Below, piece after piece: positions 22,451 through 31,434 of a DNA stretch of 64,000 nt. How positions within the stretch are numbered: position 1 is the stretch's first letter; every line of letters starts with the position of its first letter. A program made the translations under genes and the position numbers. This DNA comes from Phycisphaerales bacterium (GTDB lineage: Bacteria; Planctomycetota; Phycisphaerae; Phycisphaerales; UBA1924), in NCBI GenBank assembly GCA_020853815.1, contig JADYYE010000088.1, positions 102,990 to 166,989 on the forward strand, given 5' to 3'. The notes beneath the pieces are model-generated. The model saw only the letters and a list, made by a program, of their open reading frames with translations. It was not told where the DNA came from and searched no databases.

Positions 22451-25093
22451 GTGAACACCGACTTCAATCGTTCCAACGCTCGATCGATCAAGGCCGCACG
22501 CTTGCCACAACTGCTCTCCGCACTCGCGCTGGCGACACTCGCCGGCTCGGCCGTCGCCGACGTGCAGTTGCCCGCGATCCTTTCGAACGGCATGGTGCTG
22601 CAGCAGCAAACCAGCGCCCGCCTGTGGGGCTGGGCGAATCCCAACGAGGCGATCCGCGTAACGCCCAGTTGGCCAGACGCCAAGCCCGTCGAGGGCAAGG
22701 CCGATGGTCGCGGCCACTGGGAGGTGAAGGTGCAGACGCCGCCCGCCGGCGGGCCGTACTCGATCACGATCGCCGGCGAGAATCAGCTGACGATCAGCGA
22801 CGTGCTCATCGGAGAGGTGTGGGTGTGCTCGGGCCAGTCGAACATGGAGTGGCCGCTCTCGGCGATCCCAAAGGTCGAGGGCGACACGCCCGCGGCACAG
22901 GAAATCGCGGCCGCGAATCATCCGCAGATTCGCCTGTTCACGGTCGCCAACACGATCTCGCTGCACCCGCGGGCGAACGCGGGCGGAACGTGGAAGGTCT
23001 GCTCGCCCACGTCCGCCGCGGAGTTTTCCGCGGTCGGCTATTTCTTCGGGCGCGAGCTGAACCAGAAGCTGAATGTTCCGATCGGCATGGTCAGCGCCGA
23101 TTGGGGCGGCACGCCCGCCGAGGCATGGACGCCCGAGGGGATGTTCGACGCGTTCCCCGAGTACGCCGGCGCGATGCAGACGATCCACACCATGCGCGAT
23201 CCCAACACCCGCGCGGCGCTGCAGGAAGACGGCACGGCCAAGTGGTGGGAGAACCTTGACAAAGTCACCAAGATGCCCGCCAACTGGACCGCCGCGGACT
23301 TCGACGACTCCAAGTGGAGCGCCTTCACACTGCCGGCCACGCTCAGCGGCAACGGGCTCGAAGCCCGCGACGGCCTGTTCTATTTCCGACTGGTCGTTGA
23401 CCTTCCGGCCGACGCCGCGGGAAAGGAAGCCACGCTCGCCCTTGGCCCGATCGACGATCGCGACACGACCTGGATCAACGGCACGCTGGTGGGCGCGACG
23501 CACACCGATGGGCAGTGGAACGTCGCGCGCGAATACGACGTTCCCAAGGGCGTGCTCAAGGCCGGCAAGAACGTGATCGCGATCCGGGTGCTCGACACCG
23601 CGGGCCCGGGCGGCGCCAACGGCAAGCCCGAGCAGATGTTCATCGATATCGGCGGCAAGAAGACCTCGCTCGCCGGCACGTGGAAGCTTCTGCCCGGCAC
23701 GGAGGCGAAGAACCTTCCGCCGATCCAGCAGCCGATCGCGGTCGGGCCGAACTGGCCCACGAGCCTGTACAACGGCATGATCGCGCCGATCACTCCCATG
23801 GCGATCCGCGGCGCGATCTGGTACCAGGGCGAATCGAACGTCGGGCGGGCCGAGCAGTATTCGAGGTTGTTCCCCGCGATGATCCAGGGCTGGCGCCGCG
23901 CGTGGGGAATCGGTGACTTCCCGTTCTATTTCGTGCAGATCGCGCCGTTCAACTACGGGCCGAACGGGGCCCCGTGCGCCGAACTGCGCGAGGCCCAGAC
24001 CAAATCGCTCGGCACGCCGAACACAGGGATGGCGGTGACGATGGACATCGGCGATGCTCGCGACATCCATCCGGGGCATAAGGACACGGTCGGCAAGCGT
24101 CTGGCCGCGTGGGCGATGGCGAAAACGTACGGCAAGAAGATGATGGCGTACAGCGGCCCGATGTACAAAGGCGCGAGCTTTGAGAACGGCGTGGCAAAGA
24201 TCACGTTCGAACACGCGGCGAATGGGCTGAAGGCCGCCAAGGCCGTCACGCATCTGCAGGTCGCGGGCGATGATCGCGTGTTCCATCCGGCGGCCGGCAG
24301 GATCGAGGGCTCGACGCTGATCGTCTCGAGCGACGGCGTTGCGAAGCCCGTTGCGGTGCGCTACGGCTGGGACGACGACTGCACGCTCAACCTGTTCAAC
24401 ATGGACGATTTCCCGGCCGTGCCTTTCCGCACCGACGATTGGCCGGCGGAGAGCGTGAAGGTCGAGGCGTCGCTCCCGTGGACGCCGCTCTTCAACGGCA
24501 AGGATTTCGCGGGTTGGAAGTTCGAGGCGGCGCACGACGGGCACTGGAAGGTGCTCGACGGCGGCGTGATCGATTACGACGGCAAGGCGAGCGACCTCTG
24601 GACGAACGCGTCGTTCAAGGACTTCGAGCTCACGGTCGATTGGCGCTGGAGCGGCCCGGCGCACGACGCCGATCTGCCGATCATTTTGGCGAGCGGTGAG
24701 TACAAGCCCGGCGCGGACGGCAAGCCCGCGACGCAGCGCGTCAAGGAGTGCGGCGACAGCGGCATCTATCTTCGGGGCAATTCCAAGAGTCAGGTCAACA
24801 TCTGGTGCTGGCCGATCGGGTCGGGCGAGGTGTATGGGTATCGCACCGACCCCGCGATGCCCGCGGACGTGAAGGCAGGGGTGACGCCGAAGGTGAACGC
24901 GGACAAGCAGCTCGGAGAGTGGAACACGTTCGTCATCACGATGAAGGGCGAGCTGCTGACGGTGGTGCTGAACGGGCAGAAGGTGCTGGACAACGCGAGA
25001 TTGCCGGGCGTGCCCGCGGCCGGTCCGATCGCGCTGCAGCACCATGGCGACCAGGTCCAGTTCCGCAACATCAAGATCCGCGAGTTGAAGTAG
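22451..25093 (+). CDS. Exported sialate O-acetylesterase-like protein fused to a DUF1080 (3-keto-disaccharide hydrolase-type) domain
   Basis: The 880-residue secreted protein has a signal peptide (LLSALALATLAGSAVA) and an SGNH esterase part. The nucleophile is in CSGQSNMEWPL (about residue 127), the second block in AIWYQGESN (about 456), and the catalytic Asp/His block in IGDARDIHPGHK (about 537). A galactose-binding-like jelly roll sits between the first two (residues about 310-420). From about residue 676 a DUF1080 concanavalin-like domain follows (WTPLFNGKDFAGWK, GDSGIYLRGNSKSQV, LPGVPAAGPIALQHHGD). Such pairs act on carbohydrate esters or modified sugars outside the cytoplasm. A GTG start with AAGGGAG upstream was chosen. 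It is not obviously connected to the amino-acid operon before it. Confidence 0.9.
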   Translation: MNTDFNRSNARSIKAARLPQLLSALALATLAGSAVADVQLPAILSNGMVLQQQTSARLWGWANPNEAIRVTPSWPDAKPVEGKADGRGHWEVKVQTPPAGGPYSITIAGENQLTISDVLIGEVWVCSGQSNMEWPLSAIPKVEGDTPAAQEIAAANHPQIRLFTVANTISLHPRANAGGTWKVCSPTSAAEFSAVGYFFGRELNQKLNVPIGMVSADWGGTPAEAWTPEGMFDAFPEYAGAMQTIHTMRDPNTRAALQEDGTAKWWENLDKVTKMPANWTAADFDDSKWSAFTLPATLSGNGLEARDGLFYFRLVVDLPADAAGKEATLALGPIDDRDTTWINGTLVGATHTDGQWNVAREYDVPKGVLKAGKNVIAIRVLDTAGPGGANGKPEQMFIDIGGKKTSLAGTWKLLPGTEAKNLPPIQQPIAVGPNWPTSLYNGMIAPITPMAIRGAIWYQGESNVGRAEQYSRLFPAMIQGWRRAWGIGDFPFYFVQIAPFNYGPNGAPCAELREAQTKSLGTPNTGMAVTMDIGDARDIHPGHKDTVGKRLAAWAMAKTYGKKMMAYSGPMYKGASFENGVAKITFEHAANGLKAAKAVTHLQVAGDDRVFHPAAGRIEGSTLIVSSDGVAKPVAVRYGWDDDCTLNLFNMDDFPAVPFRTDDWPAESVKVEASLPWTPLFNGKDFAGWKFEAAHDGHWKVLDGGVIDYDGKASDLWTNASFKDFELTVDWRWSGPAHDADLPIILASGEYKPGADGKPATQRVKECGDSGIYLRGNSKSQVNIWCWPIGSGEVYGYRTDPAMPADVKAGVTPKVNADKQLGEWNTFVITMKGELLTVVLNGQKVLDNARLPGVPAAGPIALQHHGDQVQFRNIKIRELK

Positions 25094-25389
25094 CGACGAG
25101 ATCGCGTTCCAGATCGGGCATGTTGCGGCGATCGAGAGCGAGACCATCAGCAGCGTTGTTGCGGCTGATCGAATGATCGCGTTCCTGGCTGGCGTGCGCA
25201 TGGACCTCTCCTCCGGGAGAGGCTAACGCAGCAGTTCGCGCGGGGATCGCGATTTTCTGCGCATCACCGCGAGATTGCGCACCAAAGCGGTGATGCGCGA
25301 AGATTCTCGTCAGTTGGGCGGTGATGCGCGCGAATGTCACGTTGCCGCCGAGAACCGGAGGGGGCCGCCCGTCCACCCAAGGCAGGCGT
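25094..25389. other. 296-bp gap between convergent genes with hairpins
   Basis: CCTCTCC-TCCG-GGAGAGG (25205-25222) is a perfect 7-bp hairpin. Three copies of a 12-bp word lie at 25259-25329. On the minus strand a GGAGGAGAGG ribosome-binding site precedes an ATG at 25201 that encodes a signal-peptide-like stretch (see findings), but no convincing gene continues from it. Confidence 0.5.
25259..25329. repeat. Three copies of the 12-bp word GCGGTGATGCGC, one inverted
   Basis: GCGCATCACCGC (25259-25270) and GCGGTGATGCGC (25287-25298) form a perfect 12-bp inverted repeat with a 16-nt spacer. A third copy, GCGGTGATGCGC, lies at 25318-25329. No T-run flanks it, so it is either a strong structural element between convergent genes or a cluster of protein-binding sites. 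Confidence 0.75.
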
Positions 25390-26175
25390 TCACGCGACAA
25401 GGTAACCGAGGAACGCGTTGATCGCGTCGGCGGTCGCCGAGGGCTGCTCGACGGGCGGCATGTGCCCGGCGCCGTTGATGATCGCGAGGTGTGAGCCGGT
25501 GATCTTTGTGTGCATCTCTTTCGCGAGGTCGGGCGGCGTGATGGCGTCCTGATCGCCGACGATGATGAGCGTCGGAACGTTGATCGTGGCGAGGGTTGGC
25601 CACGAGTCGGCGCGATCGCCCAGGGCGCGGGCGCACGCGGCGGTGCCGATGCGGGGCTGGGCGGAGATGCGAGCGAACCACTGTTCCTGAAGATCGGCGG
25701 GGGTTGCGAGAGCAAAGAGCCGCCCGCGCATGGAGTCGGCGACGACCTTCGGGCCGTCTTTCTCGACGCTCAGCGCGACGCTGTAGCGTGCCGCACGCCC
25801 CTCGGCGGTTTCGGCGTTGGGGCGGGTGTCGATGAGGAGGATCGCGGCGATTCGATGCGCGTATCGGCGCCAGGCGTCGAAACAGACGATGCCTCCCATG
25901 GAAAGGCCGCCGAGGACGATCTTCTCGCGAACGCCGATCGCATCGAGCACGGCGAACACGGCGTCGGCGAGGTCAGCGATGGAACACTGCGCACGAACCG
26001 TGCTCTCGCCGAAGCCGGGCAGGTCGGGCGCAATGACGCGCCAGCCATCGCGGATCGGGGGCGTGAGGGGCCGCCACATGGAGCGGTCGATCGGGAAGCC
26101 GTGGAGCAGCACGAGCGGGCGGCCGCGGCCGGTGTCGTCGAACGCAAAGTCTCCCATGGATGTTTGGACGCGCAT
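25390..26175 (-). CDS. Alpha/beta hydrolase
   Basis: The 261-residue cytoplasmic protein has the full alpha/beta-hydrolase pattern. The oxyanion loop is LVLLHGFPIDRSMW, the nucleophile elbow is GGLSMGGIV (Ser near residue 93), the acid is in IIVGDQDAITPP and the histidine in INGAGHMPPVEQP. It resembles lactonase/carboxylesterase-type members such as 3-oxoadipate enol-lactonase, but the substrate is not known. GGAGG precedes its ATG, and it begins 16 nt after the stop of the fucokinase/pyrophosphorylase gene on the same strand, so the two form an operon. Confidence 0.88.
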   Translation of the reverse strand: MRVQTSMGDFAFDDTGRGRPLVLLHGFPIDRSMWRPLTPPIRDGWRVIAPDLPGFGESTVRAQCSIADLADAVFAVLDAIGVREKIVLGGLSMGGIVCFDAWRRYAHRIAAILLIDTRPNAETAEGRAARYSVALSVEKDGPKVVADSMRGRLFALATPADLQEQWFARISAQPRIGTAACARALGDRADSWPTLATINVPTLIIVGDQDAITPPDLAKEMHTKITGSHLAIINGAGHMPPVEQPSATADAINAFLGYLVA

Positions 26176-26191
26176 GCGGCCTCCGACGCGG

Positions 26192-29100
26192 TTACAGCAC
26201 GCTGATGCTCATGCCGTGCAGGTCGATCGCGGGCTCGTAGAAGCGGGCGAGGTTGTTGGGCGGGCGACGATCGAGTATTCGGCGGACGCGTGCCGCGGCG
26301 TCGCGGTCGCGTGCGATCATGAAGAGGAAGCCACCGCCGCCGGCGCCGGGGAGTTCGTAGCCTGAAAGCTCGTGCTTGACGAGATCGATGAGCGATTCGA
26401 TCGCGGCGTTGGTCGCGCCGGGGTCGATCGCCTTCTTGAGCTCCCAGAATCGCAGCACGCCGCGGGCGAACGCGTCGATGTCGCCGCGCGAGAGCGCGTC
26501 CTTGGTGTCGGCGGCGTTGAGCTTGAGGTCTTCGATGATGCGGCGGATTCCGCCCGCGCGGCGCAGGTAGCGCGTCACGACGCCGTGCAGGATGTCGCGG
26601 GCCATGCGCCGATGTCCGGTGTAGTAGAGGAGCATGCGGCCGGCGAGTTCGCTGGTGCGCGACGCGTCGCAGGAGATGGGGATGACCTCGGGGCGCTGGA
26701 CCGGGCCCGGATCGGTGCGGACGAGCTTGATGCCGGGCGTGATTCCGCCGGCCTGGTCTTGCCATCCGCCGCCGGTGCGCATCATCTGTTCGAGGGCGCT
26801 GGTGCGGTCGATGGTTGTCTGGATCGACCAGCGGCGTCCGAGCAGGCGGGCGAGACATGCGAGGATGGACGCGCCGAGCACGGAGCTTGTGCCAAGGCCG
26901 GAGCCCTTCGGGAGGGCGGAGAAGAGCGTGAGTTCCAGCCCGCCGCCGAGGAGGTCGAGGCGCTTGAGGAGCGATGCTCCGTCGCGCGGCGTGATGCCCA
27001 TGAGGACGAGGGCGGCTTTGGCCAGTGCGGTCCAGTCGTGCGGATCGGAGTAGGTTTGCAGACGGGCGGCGTCGGTGAAGGAGCGTGACTCGCCGAGGTC
27101 GACGCTGCTGATGCGGACGTGGCGTTTCTCACAGAGGCGGGCGATCACCTGCACGGGATACTGGGCGTTGAGCGTGATCGCGCCGTTGACGACGGCGCCG
27201 CCCATCTCGTGGCAGATCGGGGGCGTGTCGGACCAGCCGCCCGCGAAGTCGATGCGGACGGGCGTCGTGACCCAGACGACCTGATCGAAGTGGATCTTCG
27301 CGGGGCCGGGCGCTTCGTGCTGGATCGCGGAGGCGTAGACGGCCTGTGCGACCGAGTCGAAGGCGGCGGCGCGGGCGTCTCGCCACCAGGTCGCGCGGGC
27401 GGGCTTGCGCCCCGCGAGGCGAGAGCGAATGAGTTCATCGGCGACCATGTGGGCTCGGGCGCGATCGAGCGGCGACCTTGCGGAGGCGACGGCCTGCTCG
27501 ATGTGCTTGGCGGCACGAACGCCCTCGTCGCGGCCGCGGATATCCGCGGTGGCGAGCTGCGACGAGAGCCAGCGATCGCCGAGGATTCGCTCGGGAAGCG
27601 AGGTCAATCGCTCGCGGCGTGCGAACTCCGATCGCTGTTCAAGAAGTCGGTCAAGATTGACGCGAGCGACCAGTTCGGCGAGCGAGTGCTTCGCGGCGCT
27701 GCGCCAGTCGGCGTCGGCAAGCTCGCCGGTCCACAGCCAGCGGGTTTGCGCGAGCACCCGCGAGAGCGGGCCGATGGTCCAGAGCCGGGCGTTCCAGAGC
27801 GAGGTATCGGCACCGGGAGCGAGGGCGACGTCCGCGGGCGCGAGGCCCGCGGTGGCGAGGGCGTCGATGAGCGGCCGATTGCCGAGCGTGCCACCCTTTT
27901 CGGCGCGTGTCTTGAAGTCATCACGCGAACCGAACGCGACGAGGCTCCACTCGCGCGGGCCGACGGGGAGCACGCACAGACCCCACCCCGACGGGAGCGA
28001 GGGCGGTGCGATCGAGCGATCGGGCCAGCCGACGAGCACCAGGTCTTCGCCGCGCCCCGCGATCGTGTCGGCGGCGGAGCATTCGATAACGGCACGCTTC
28101 ACGCCGCGGACGCGTTGCACGTCGCTGTTGAAGCACACGACGCTGGACCGCTTTCGCCACGGGGCCCAGAGCTGGCTTGCATTCGGGACGACCTCGAGCA
28201 ACTCGCGGGTCGTGCCGATGTGCAGGAAGTCGCAGCGATCGAGCGTTCCGGCGTGGAAGGGCGTGGCGGCGAGGCAGTCGTGAATCCACGCGAAGTCCGG
28301 GCCGTTCTCTGCGAAGCGGGACTGGTATTCCTCGCGCGATTGCGAGGGAACCAGGGCCATGAGCACGTGCTCGTAGAGATCGATCGCTCGGCCATCGCCC
28401 GACGCGAGCTTTGCAAGAACGCCGGGCGCGAGGCGGACGCTCTTGCCCGCGATAGGCACCCCCGCGGCGTCGAGCAACTTGGCCGCGGTTGCAACATCGA
28501 AGGCGACGAGGCCCGTGTCGACCAGCACGCTCCCATCGCCCGCGATCGCGCCGCGTGCGGCCGCGGTTGATTCGCTCGGCTTCTGAAGGAAGTCCGTGAC
28601 CCGACCGAATTCGTCGCAGACATACACGCCGTGGCGTGATCCGCGTGCGGCGTCGGTTTTGAACGCGACGCCGACGACACCTGGACGATTCACGTCGACC
28701 CGCTGGCCCGCCACCCCGAGCACGACATCGCCCGAGGCGACGAGCACACGGCCTTCGCGCGAGAGATCGATCCACGCGAGGTCTTCCAGCACCAGGTCGA
28801 AGAGCGTGGCGGGGCGGCCCTCGCGGGTTTCGCGCGGAAGAGGCAAGAAGAGCTTGCCCTGAGCGGCGTAGGCGGGCAAGCGGCGGCTGTCGCCGCCCGA
28901 GTGGATCATGAGCACGCGCTGGCCGGCGAGAGCGCCCGCGAGATCGCGGATGCCGCGAGTTTCTGCGAGGCGACGCCGGACGACCTCGGCGAGCGCCGCG
29001 ATGGTCGCGGCGCCGGAGCCGATTCGTCGTCCGCCCATGTCGGGCACGACGAGCCAGTTTCGGCAAAGGGAGAGCCCGCCCTCACGCGCTCGCTCACGGA

Positions 29101-29209
29101 GCTGGGTTTCGTACGCCGCGGCCTGGGCCGAATTGGCGGCGGTGACGACGAGCCAGTCGATCGGGGCGTCGAAGGATGAGGCGGACGATGTTGAGACCTT
29201 TCGCGACAT
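26192..29209 (-). CDS. Bifunctional L-fucokinase/GDP-L-fucose pyrophosphorylase (FKP-like)
   Basis: About 1005 residues. The N-terminal half is a fucose-1-phosphate guanylyltransferase-type domain (WLVVTAANSAQAAAYETQL, GSGAATIAALAEV, LMIHSGGDSRRLPAYAAQGK). A beta-helix linker follows, then a C-terminal GHMP kinase domain (VRIDFAGGWSDTPP, ATP loop LPKGSGLGTSSVLGAS near residue 770, GGGWQDQAGG, GAGGGGFLFM). This is the architecture of the Bacteroides FKP enzyme (949 residues), which converts L-fucose through fucose-1-phosphate to GDP-fucose for surface glycans. The ATG at 29209 was chosen; an in-frame GTG at 29242 is possible, and neither has a clear ribosome-binding site. It is divergent from a mutarotase gene that may supply the correct sugar anomer. 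Confidence 0.92.
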   Translation of the reverse strand: MSRKVSTSSASSFDAPIDWLVVTAANSAQAAAYETQLRERAREGGLSLCRNWLVVPDMGGRRIGSGAATIAALAEVVRRRLAETRGIRDLAGALAGQRVLMIHSGGDSRRLPAYAAQGKLFLPLPRETREGRPATLFDLVLEDLAWIDLSREGRVLVASGDVVLGVAGQRVDVNRPGVVGVAFKTDAARGSRHGVYVCDEFGRVTDFLQKPSESTAAARGAIAGDGSVLVDTGLVAFDVATAAKLLDAAGVPIAGKSVRLAPGVLAKLASGDGRAIDLYEHVLMALVPSQSREEYQSRFAENGPDFAWIHDCLAATPFHAGTLDRCDFLHIGTTRELLEVVPNASQLWAPWRKRSSVVCFNSDVQRVRGVKRAVIECSAADTIAGRGEDLVLVGWPDRSIAPPSLPSGWGLCVLPVGPREWSLVAFGSRDDFKTRAEKGGTLGNRPLIDALATAGLAPADVALAPGADTSLWNARLWTIGPLSRVLAQTRWLWTGELADADWRSAAKHSLAELVARVNLDRLLEQRSEFARRERLTSLPERILGDRWLSSQLATADIRGRDEGVRAAKHIEQAVASARSPLDRARAHMVADELIRSRLAGRKPARATWWRDARAAAFDSVAQAVYASAIQHEAPGPAKIHFDQVVWVTTPVRIDFAGGWSDTPPICHEMGGAVVNGAITLNAQYPVQVIARLCEKRHVRISSVDLGESRSFTDAARLQTYSDPHDWTALAKAALVLMGITPRDGASLLKRLDLLGGGLELTLFSALPKGSGLGTSSVLGASILACLARLLGRRWSIQTTIDRTSALEQMMRTGGGWQDQAGGITPGIKLVRTDPGPVQRPEVIPISCDASRTSELAGRMLLYYTGHRRMARDILHGVVTRYLRRAGGIRRIIEDLKLNAADTKDALSRGDIDAFARGVLRFWELKKAIDPGATNAAIESLIDLVKHELSGYELPGAGGGGFLFMIARDRDAAARVRRILDRRPPNNLARFYEPAIDLHGMSISVL

Positions 29210-29302
29210 GCGGCGGGCGCGCCCCCAAAGAACCTGTGACACGCTAGCCTACGCGAAGGAAGGCGTGTGGAAAACGAGAAGTGAGGGCAAAGGAGACGGT
29301 TC

Positions 29303-29644
29303 GTGAAGACGTATGCCCAAGCGTTGGACCTCAAGGACGACCCCAAGCTCATCGAAGAGTATGTGCGATATCACGGGGAAGTGTGGCCGGAAGTTGTGGC
29401 GGCGCTGCGCTCGATCGGCATCGCGCGGATGAAGATTTTTCTGCACGGAACGCGGCTGTTCATGTTCTATGAAGCGCCGGACGGGTTCGTGCCGGAGCGT
29501 GATTATCAGGCGTACGCCGCCAACGCCAGGTGCCGCGCGTGGGACACGCTGATGCGAGGGTATCAACAGCGGGTGCCGGGCGCGCGTCGCGGGGAATGGT
29601 GGGAGCCGATGGACCTGGTGTTTGATCTTGAGGCGCAGGCGTAA
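29303..29644 (+). CDS. L-rhamnose/L-fucose mutarotase family protein (RhaM-like)
   Basis: The 113-residue protein matches the small RhaM/FUOM fold: YVRYHGEVWPEVVAALRSIGI, RMKIFLHGTRLFMFYEA and a C-terminal EWWEPMDLVFDLE. The His in the HxxVWPE motif and the Trp-Trp near the end form the sugar pocket in the family. It interconverts the alpha and beta anomers of a 6-deoxy sugar. The adjacent divergent fucokinase/pyrophosphorylase gene makes L-fucose the more likely substrate here, by context only. The GTG start is preceded by AAAGGAGA. Confidence 0.88.
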   Translation: MKTYAQALDLKDDPKLIEEYVRYHGEVWPEVVAALRSIGIARMKIFLHGTRLFMFYEAPDGFVPERDYQAYAANARCRAWDTLMRGYQQRVPGARRGEWWEPMDLVFDLEAQA

Positions 29645-29728
29645 AGGCGGATTCGACTCGCGCCGCATTCGTTGAGACACGTACTCGTATCATGCCGGAT
29701 TGATGAACCGCGACCGTGGATTGATCCC

Positions 29729-31420
29729 ATGAAAAAGCCCCCCACTCGCTCGAACAAGGCCGCCCCGTCGTACTCGATCGGCTTGGACTATGGCACCGAG
29801 TCGGCCCGCGCGTTGCTCGTCGACACTCGAACCGGCGAGGAACTGACGACCTGCGTCTTCTCCTATCCGACCGGCACGCGCGGCGTGATCCTGTCCAAGG
29901 ACCCGAATCTTGCGCGTCAGAATCCCGCTGACTACCTGCTCGCGGCGGAGTTTCTGCTGAAGCGGACGCTGTCGCTGGCGAGGAGGAACATCAAGGGCTT
30001 CACGCCGACGCAGATCGTGGGGATCGGCGTTGACACGACGGGAAGCACGCCGCTGCCTGTTGACGCGAATGGCCGAGCGCTGGGGATGAATCCGAAGTTT
30101 GCGAAGGACCCGGCGGCGATGGCGTGGCTGTGGAAGGACCACACGTCGACGCGCGAGGCACGCGAGATCACGGAGATGGCGCGCGAGCATCGCCCGCACA
30201 TGATCGCGCGTTGCGGCAACACCTACAGCAGCGAGTGGTTCTTCAGCAAGATCCTGCACTGCGCCCGCACGAGCCCCAGGGTCTTCGCGGCGGCTCATCT
30301 GTGGGTGGAGTGCGCCGACTGGATTCCCGCGATTCTGACCGGGACCGAACACCCGGACCGGCTGCGGATCGGCGTGTGTGCCGCGGGGCACAAGGCGATG
30401 TTTGCCCATGAATGGCAGGGATATCCCGACGCGGAGTTTCTGTCGATGCTGGACCCGGGGCTGGGCGCGCTGCACGCGCGGCTGCGTGATCGCGCGCTGA
30501 CGATCGATCAATCGGTCGGCGGGCTTTCAGCCGAGTGGGCGGAGCGCACGGGGCTCCCGGCGGGGATTCCGATCGCCGCGGGCGCCTTCGACGCGCACCT
30601 TGGCGCCATCGGGAGCGGGATCGAGCCCGGGACACTGGTCAAGATCATCGGCACCAGCACGTGCGACATCGCGGTCGCGCCGCACCCGGATCGATTCCCC
30701 GAGATCCCCGGGCTGTGCGGGATCGTGGATGGAAGCGTCCTGCCGAAGATGCTGGGATTCGAGGCCGGGCAATCGGCGGTCGGCGATATCTTCAACTGGT
30801 TCGTCGACGTGATGAAGCCCAGGGGCGGCACGCACGAGGCGCTGTCCAAAGAGGCGGCGAAGATCGCGCCGGGCGCGTCGGGGTTGGTGGCGCTCGATTG
30901 GAACAACGGCAACCGCACGGTGCTGGTTGACCAATTGCTCACCGGGCTGCTGATCGGCCAGACGTTGTACACCACGCCGGCCGAGGTGTATCGCGCCCTG
31001 ATCGAGGCGACCGCGTTCGGCGCGTTCACGATCATCAACCGCTTCGAGGAGTTCGGCGTCAAGATCGATCGGATCATCAACTGCGGCGGGATCGCCGAGA
31101 AGAACCCGCTGGTGATGCAGGTCTACGCCGACGTGACGAATCGCACCATGGATGTCTCCCGGTCGGCCCAGACGTGCGCGCTGGGGGCCGCGATCGCGGG
31201 CGCGGTCGTGGGCGGGGCGCACGCGTCGGTGGCGCAGGCGCAGCGGGCGATGACGGGCGTGAAGCCCAGGCCTTTCCGTCCCAACCCCAGGGCGCACGCG
31301 GTCTACGCGGAGCTGTACCCGCTCTATCGCGCGATCCACGACGCGTTCGGAACGCCGGCCCCGGCGGCGCTGAATCATGTGATGAAGCGATTGATCGAGA
31401 TTCGAGCCAGGACGAGGTAA
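29729..31420 (+). CDS. araB: Ribulokinase (FGGY family)
   Basis: The 563-residue protein is close in length to E. coli AraB (566). It starts with the nucleotide-binding motif SIGLDYGTESARALLVD, typical of ribulokinases. It continues with VGIGVDTTGSTPLPVD, FSKILHCARTSPRVF, ECADWIPAILTG, AGAFDAHLGAIGSGI, IIGTSTCDIAVA and LVALDWNNGNRTVLVD. The C-terminal FGGY half ends with RIINCGGIAEKNPLVMQVYADV. It phosphorylates L-ribulose in arabinose catabolism, after the isomerase-type gene at 2.9 kb. No araD-type epimerase is in the window. The start at 29729 is the first ATG before the conserved strand; the ribosome-binding site is weak. Confidence 0.9.
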   Translation: MKKPPTRSNKAAPSYSIGLDYGTESARALLVDTRTGEELTTCVFSYPTGTRGVILSKDPNLARQNPADYLLAAEFLLKRTLSLARRNIKGFTPTQIVGIGVDTTGSTPLPVDANGRALGMNPKFAKDPAAMAWLWKDHTSTREAREITEMAREHRPHMIARCGNTYSSEWFFSKILHCARTSPRVFAAAHLWVECADWIPAILTGTEHPDRLRIGVCAAGHKAMFAHEWQGYPDAEFLSMLDPGLGALHARLRDRALTIDQSVGGLSAEWAERTGLPAGIPIAAGAFDAHLGAIGSGIEPGTLVKIIGTSTCDIAVAPHPDRFPEIPGLCGIVDGSVLPKMLGFEAGQSAVGDIFNWFVDVMKPRGGTHEALSKEAAKIAPGASGLVALDWNNGNRTVLVDQLLTGLLIGQTLYTTPAEVYRALIEATAFGAFTIINRFEEFGVKIDRIINCGGIAEKNPLVMQVYADVTNRTMDVSRSAQTCALGAAIAGAVVGGAHASVAQAQRAMTGVKPRPFRPNPRAHAVYAELYPLYRAIHDAFGTPAPAALNHVMKRLIEIRARTR

Positions 31421-31434
31421 CCGCCCGCGAGCGG

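Noticed and set aside
19781..25201. 1806-codon open frame on the minus strand across asd and the esterase gene
   Set aside because: It is antisense to well-conserved genes, has the Arg/Val/Asp-rich composition of GC-rich shadow frames and contains repeat array B. Only its first 20 codons look protein-like and are reported separately.
29672..29693. Promoter TTGAGA ... TATCAT before the ribulokinase
   Set aside because: The boxes are only 10 bp apart, too close for a sigma70-type promoter.
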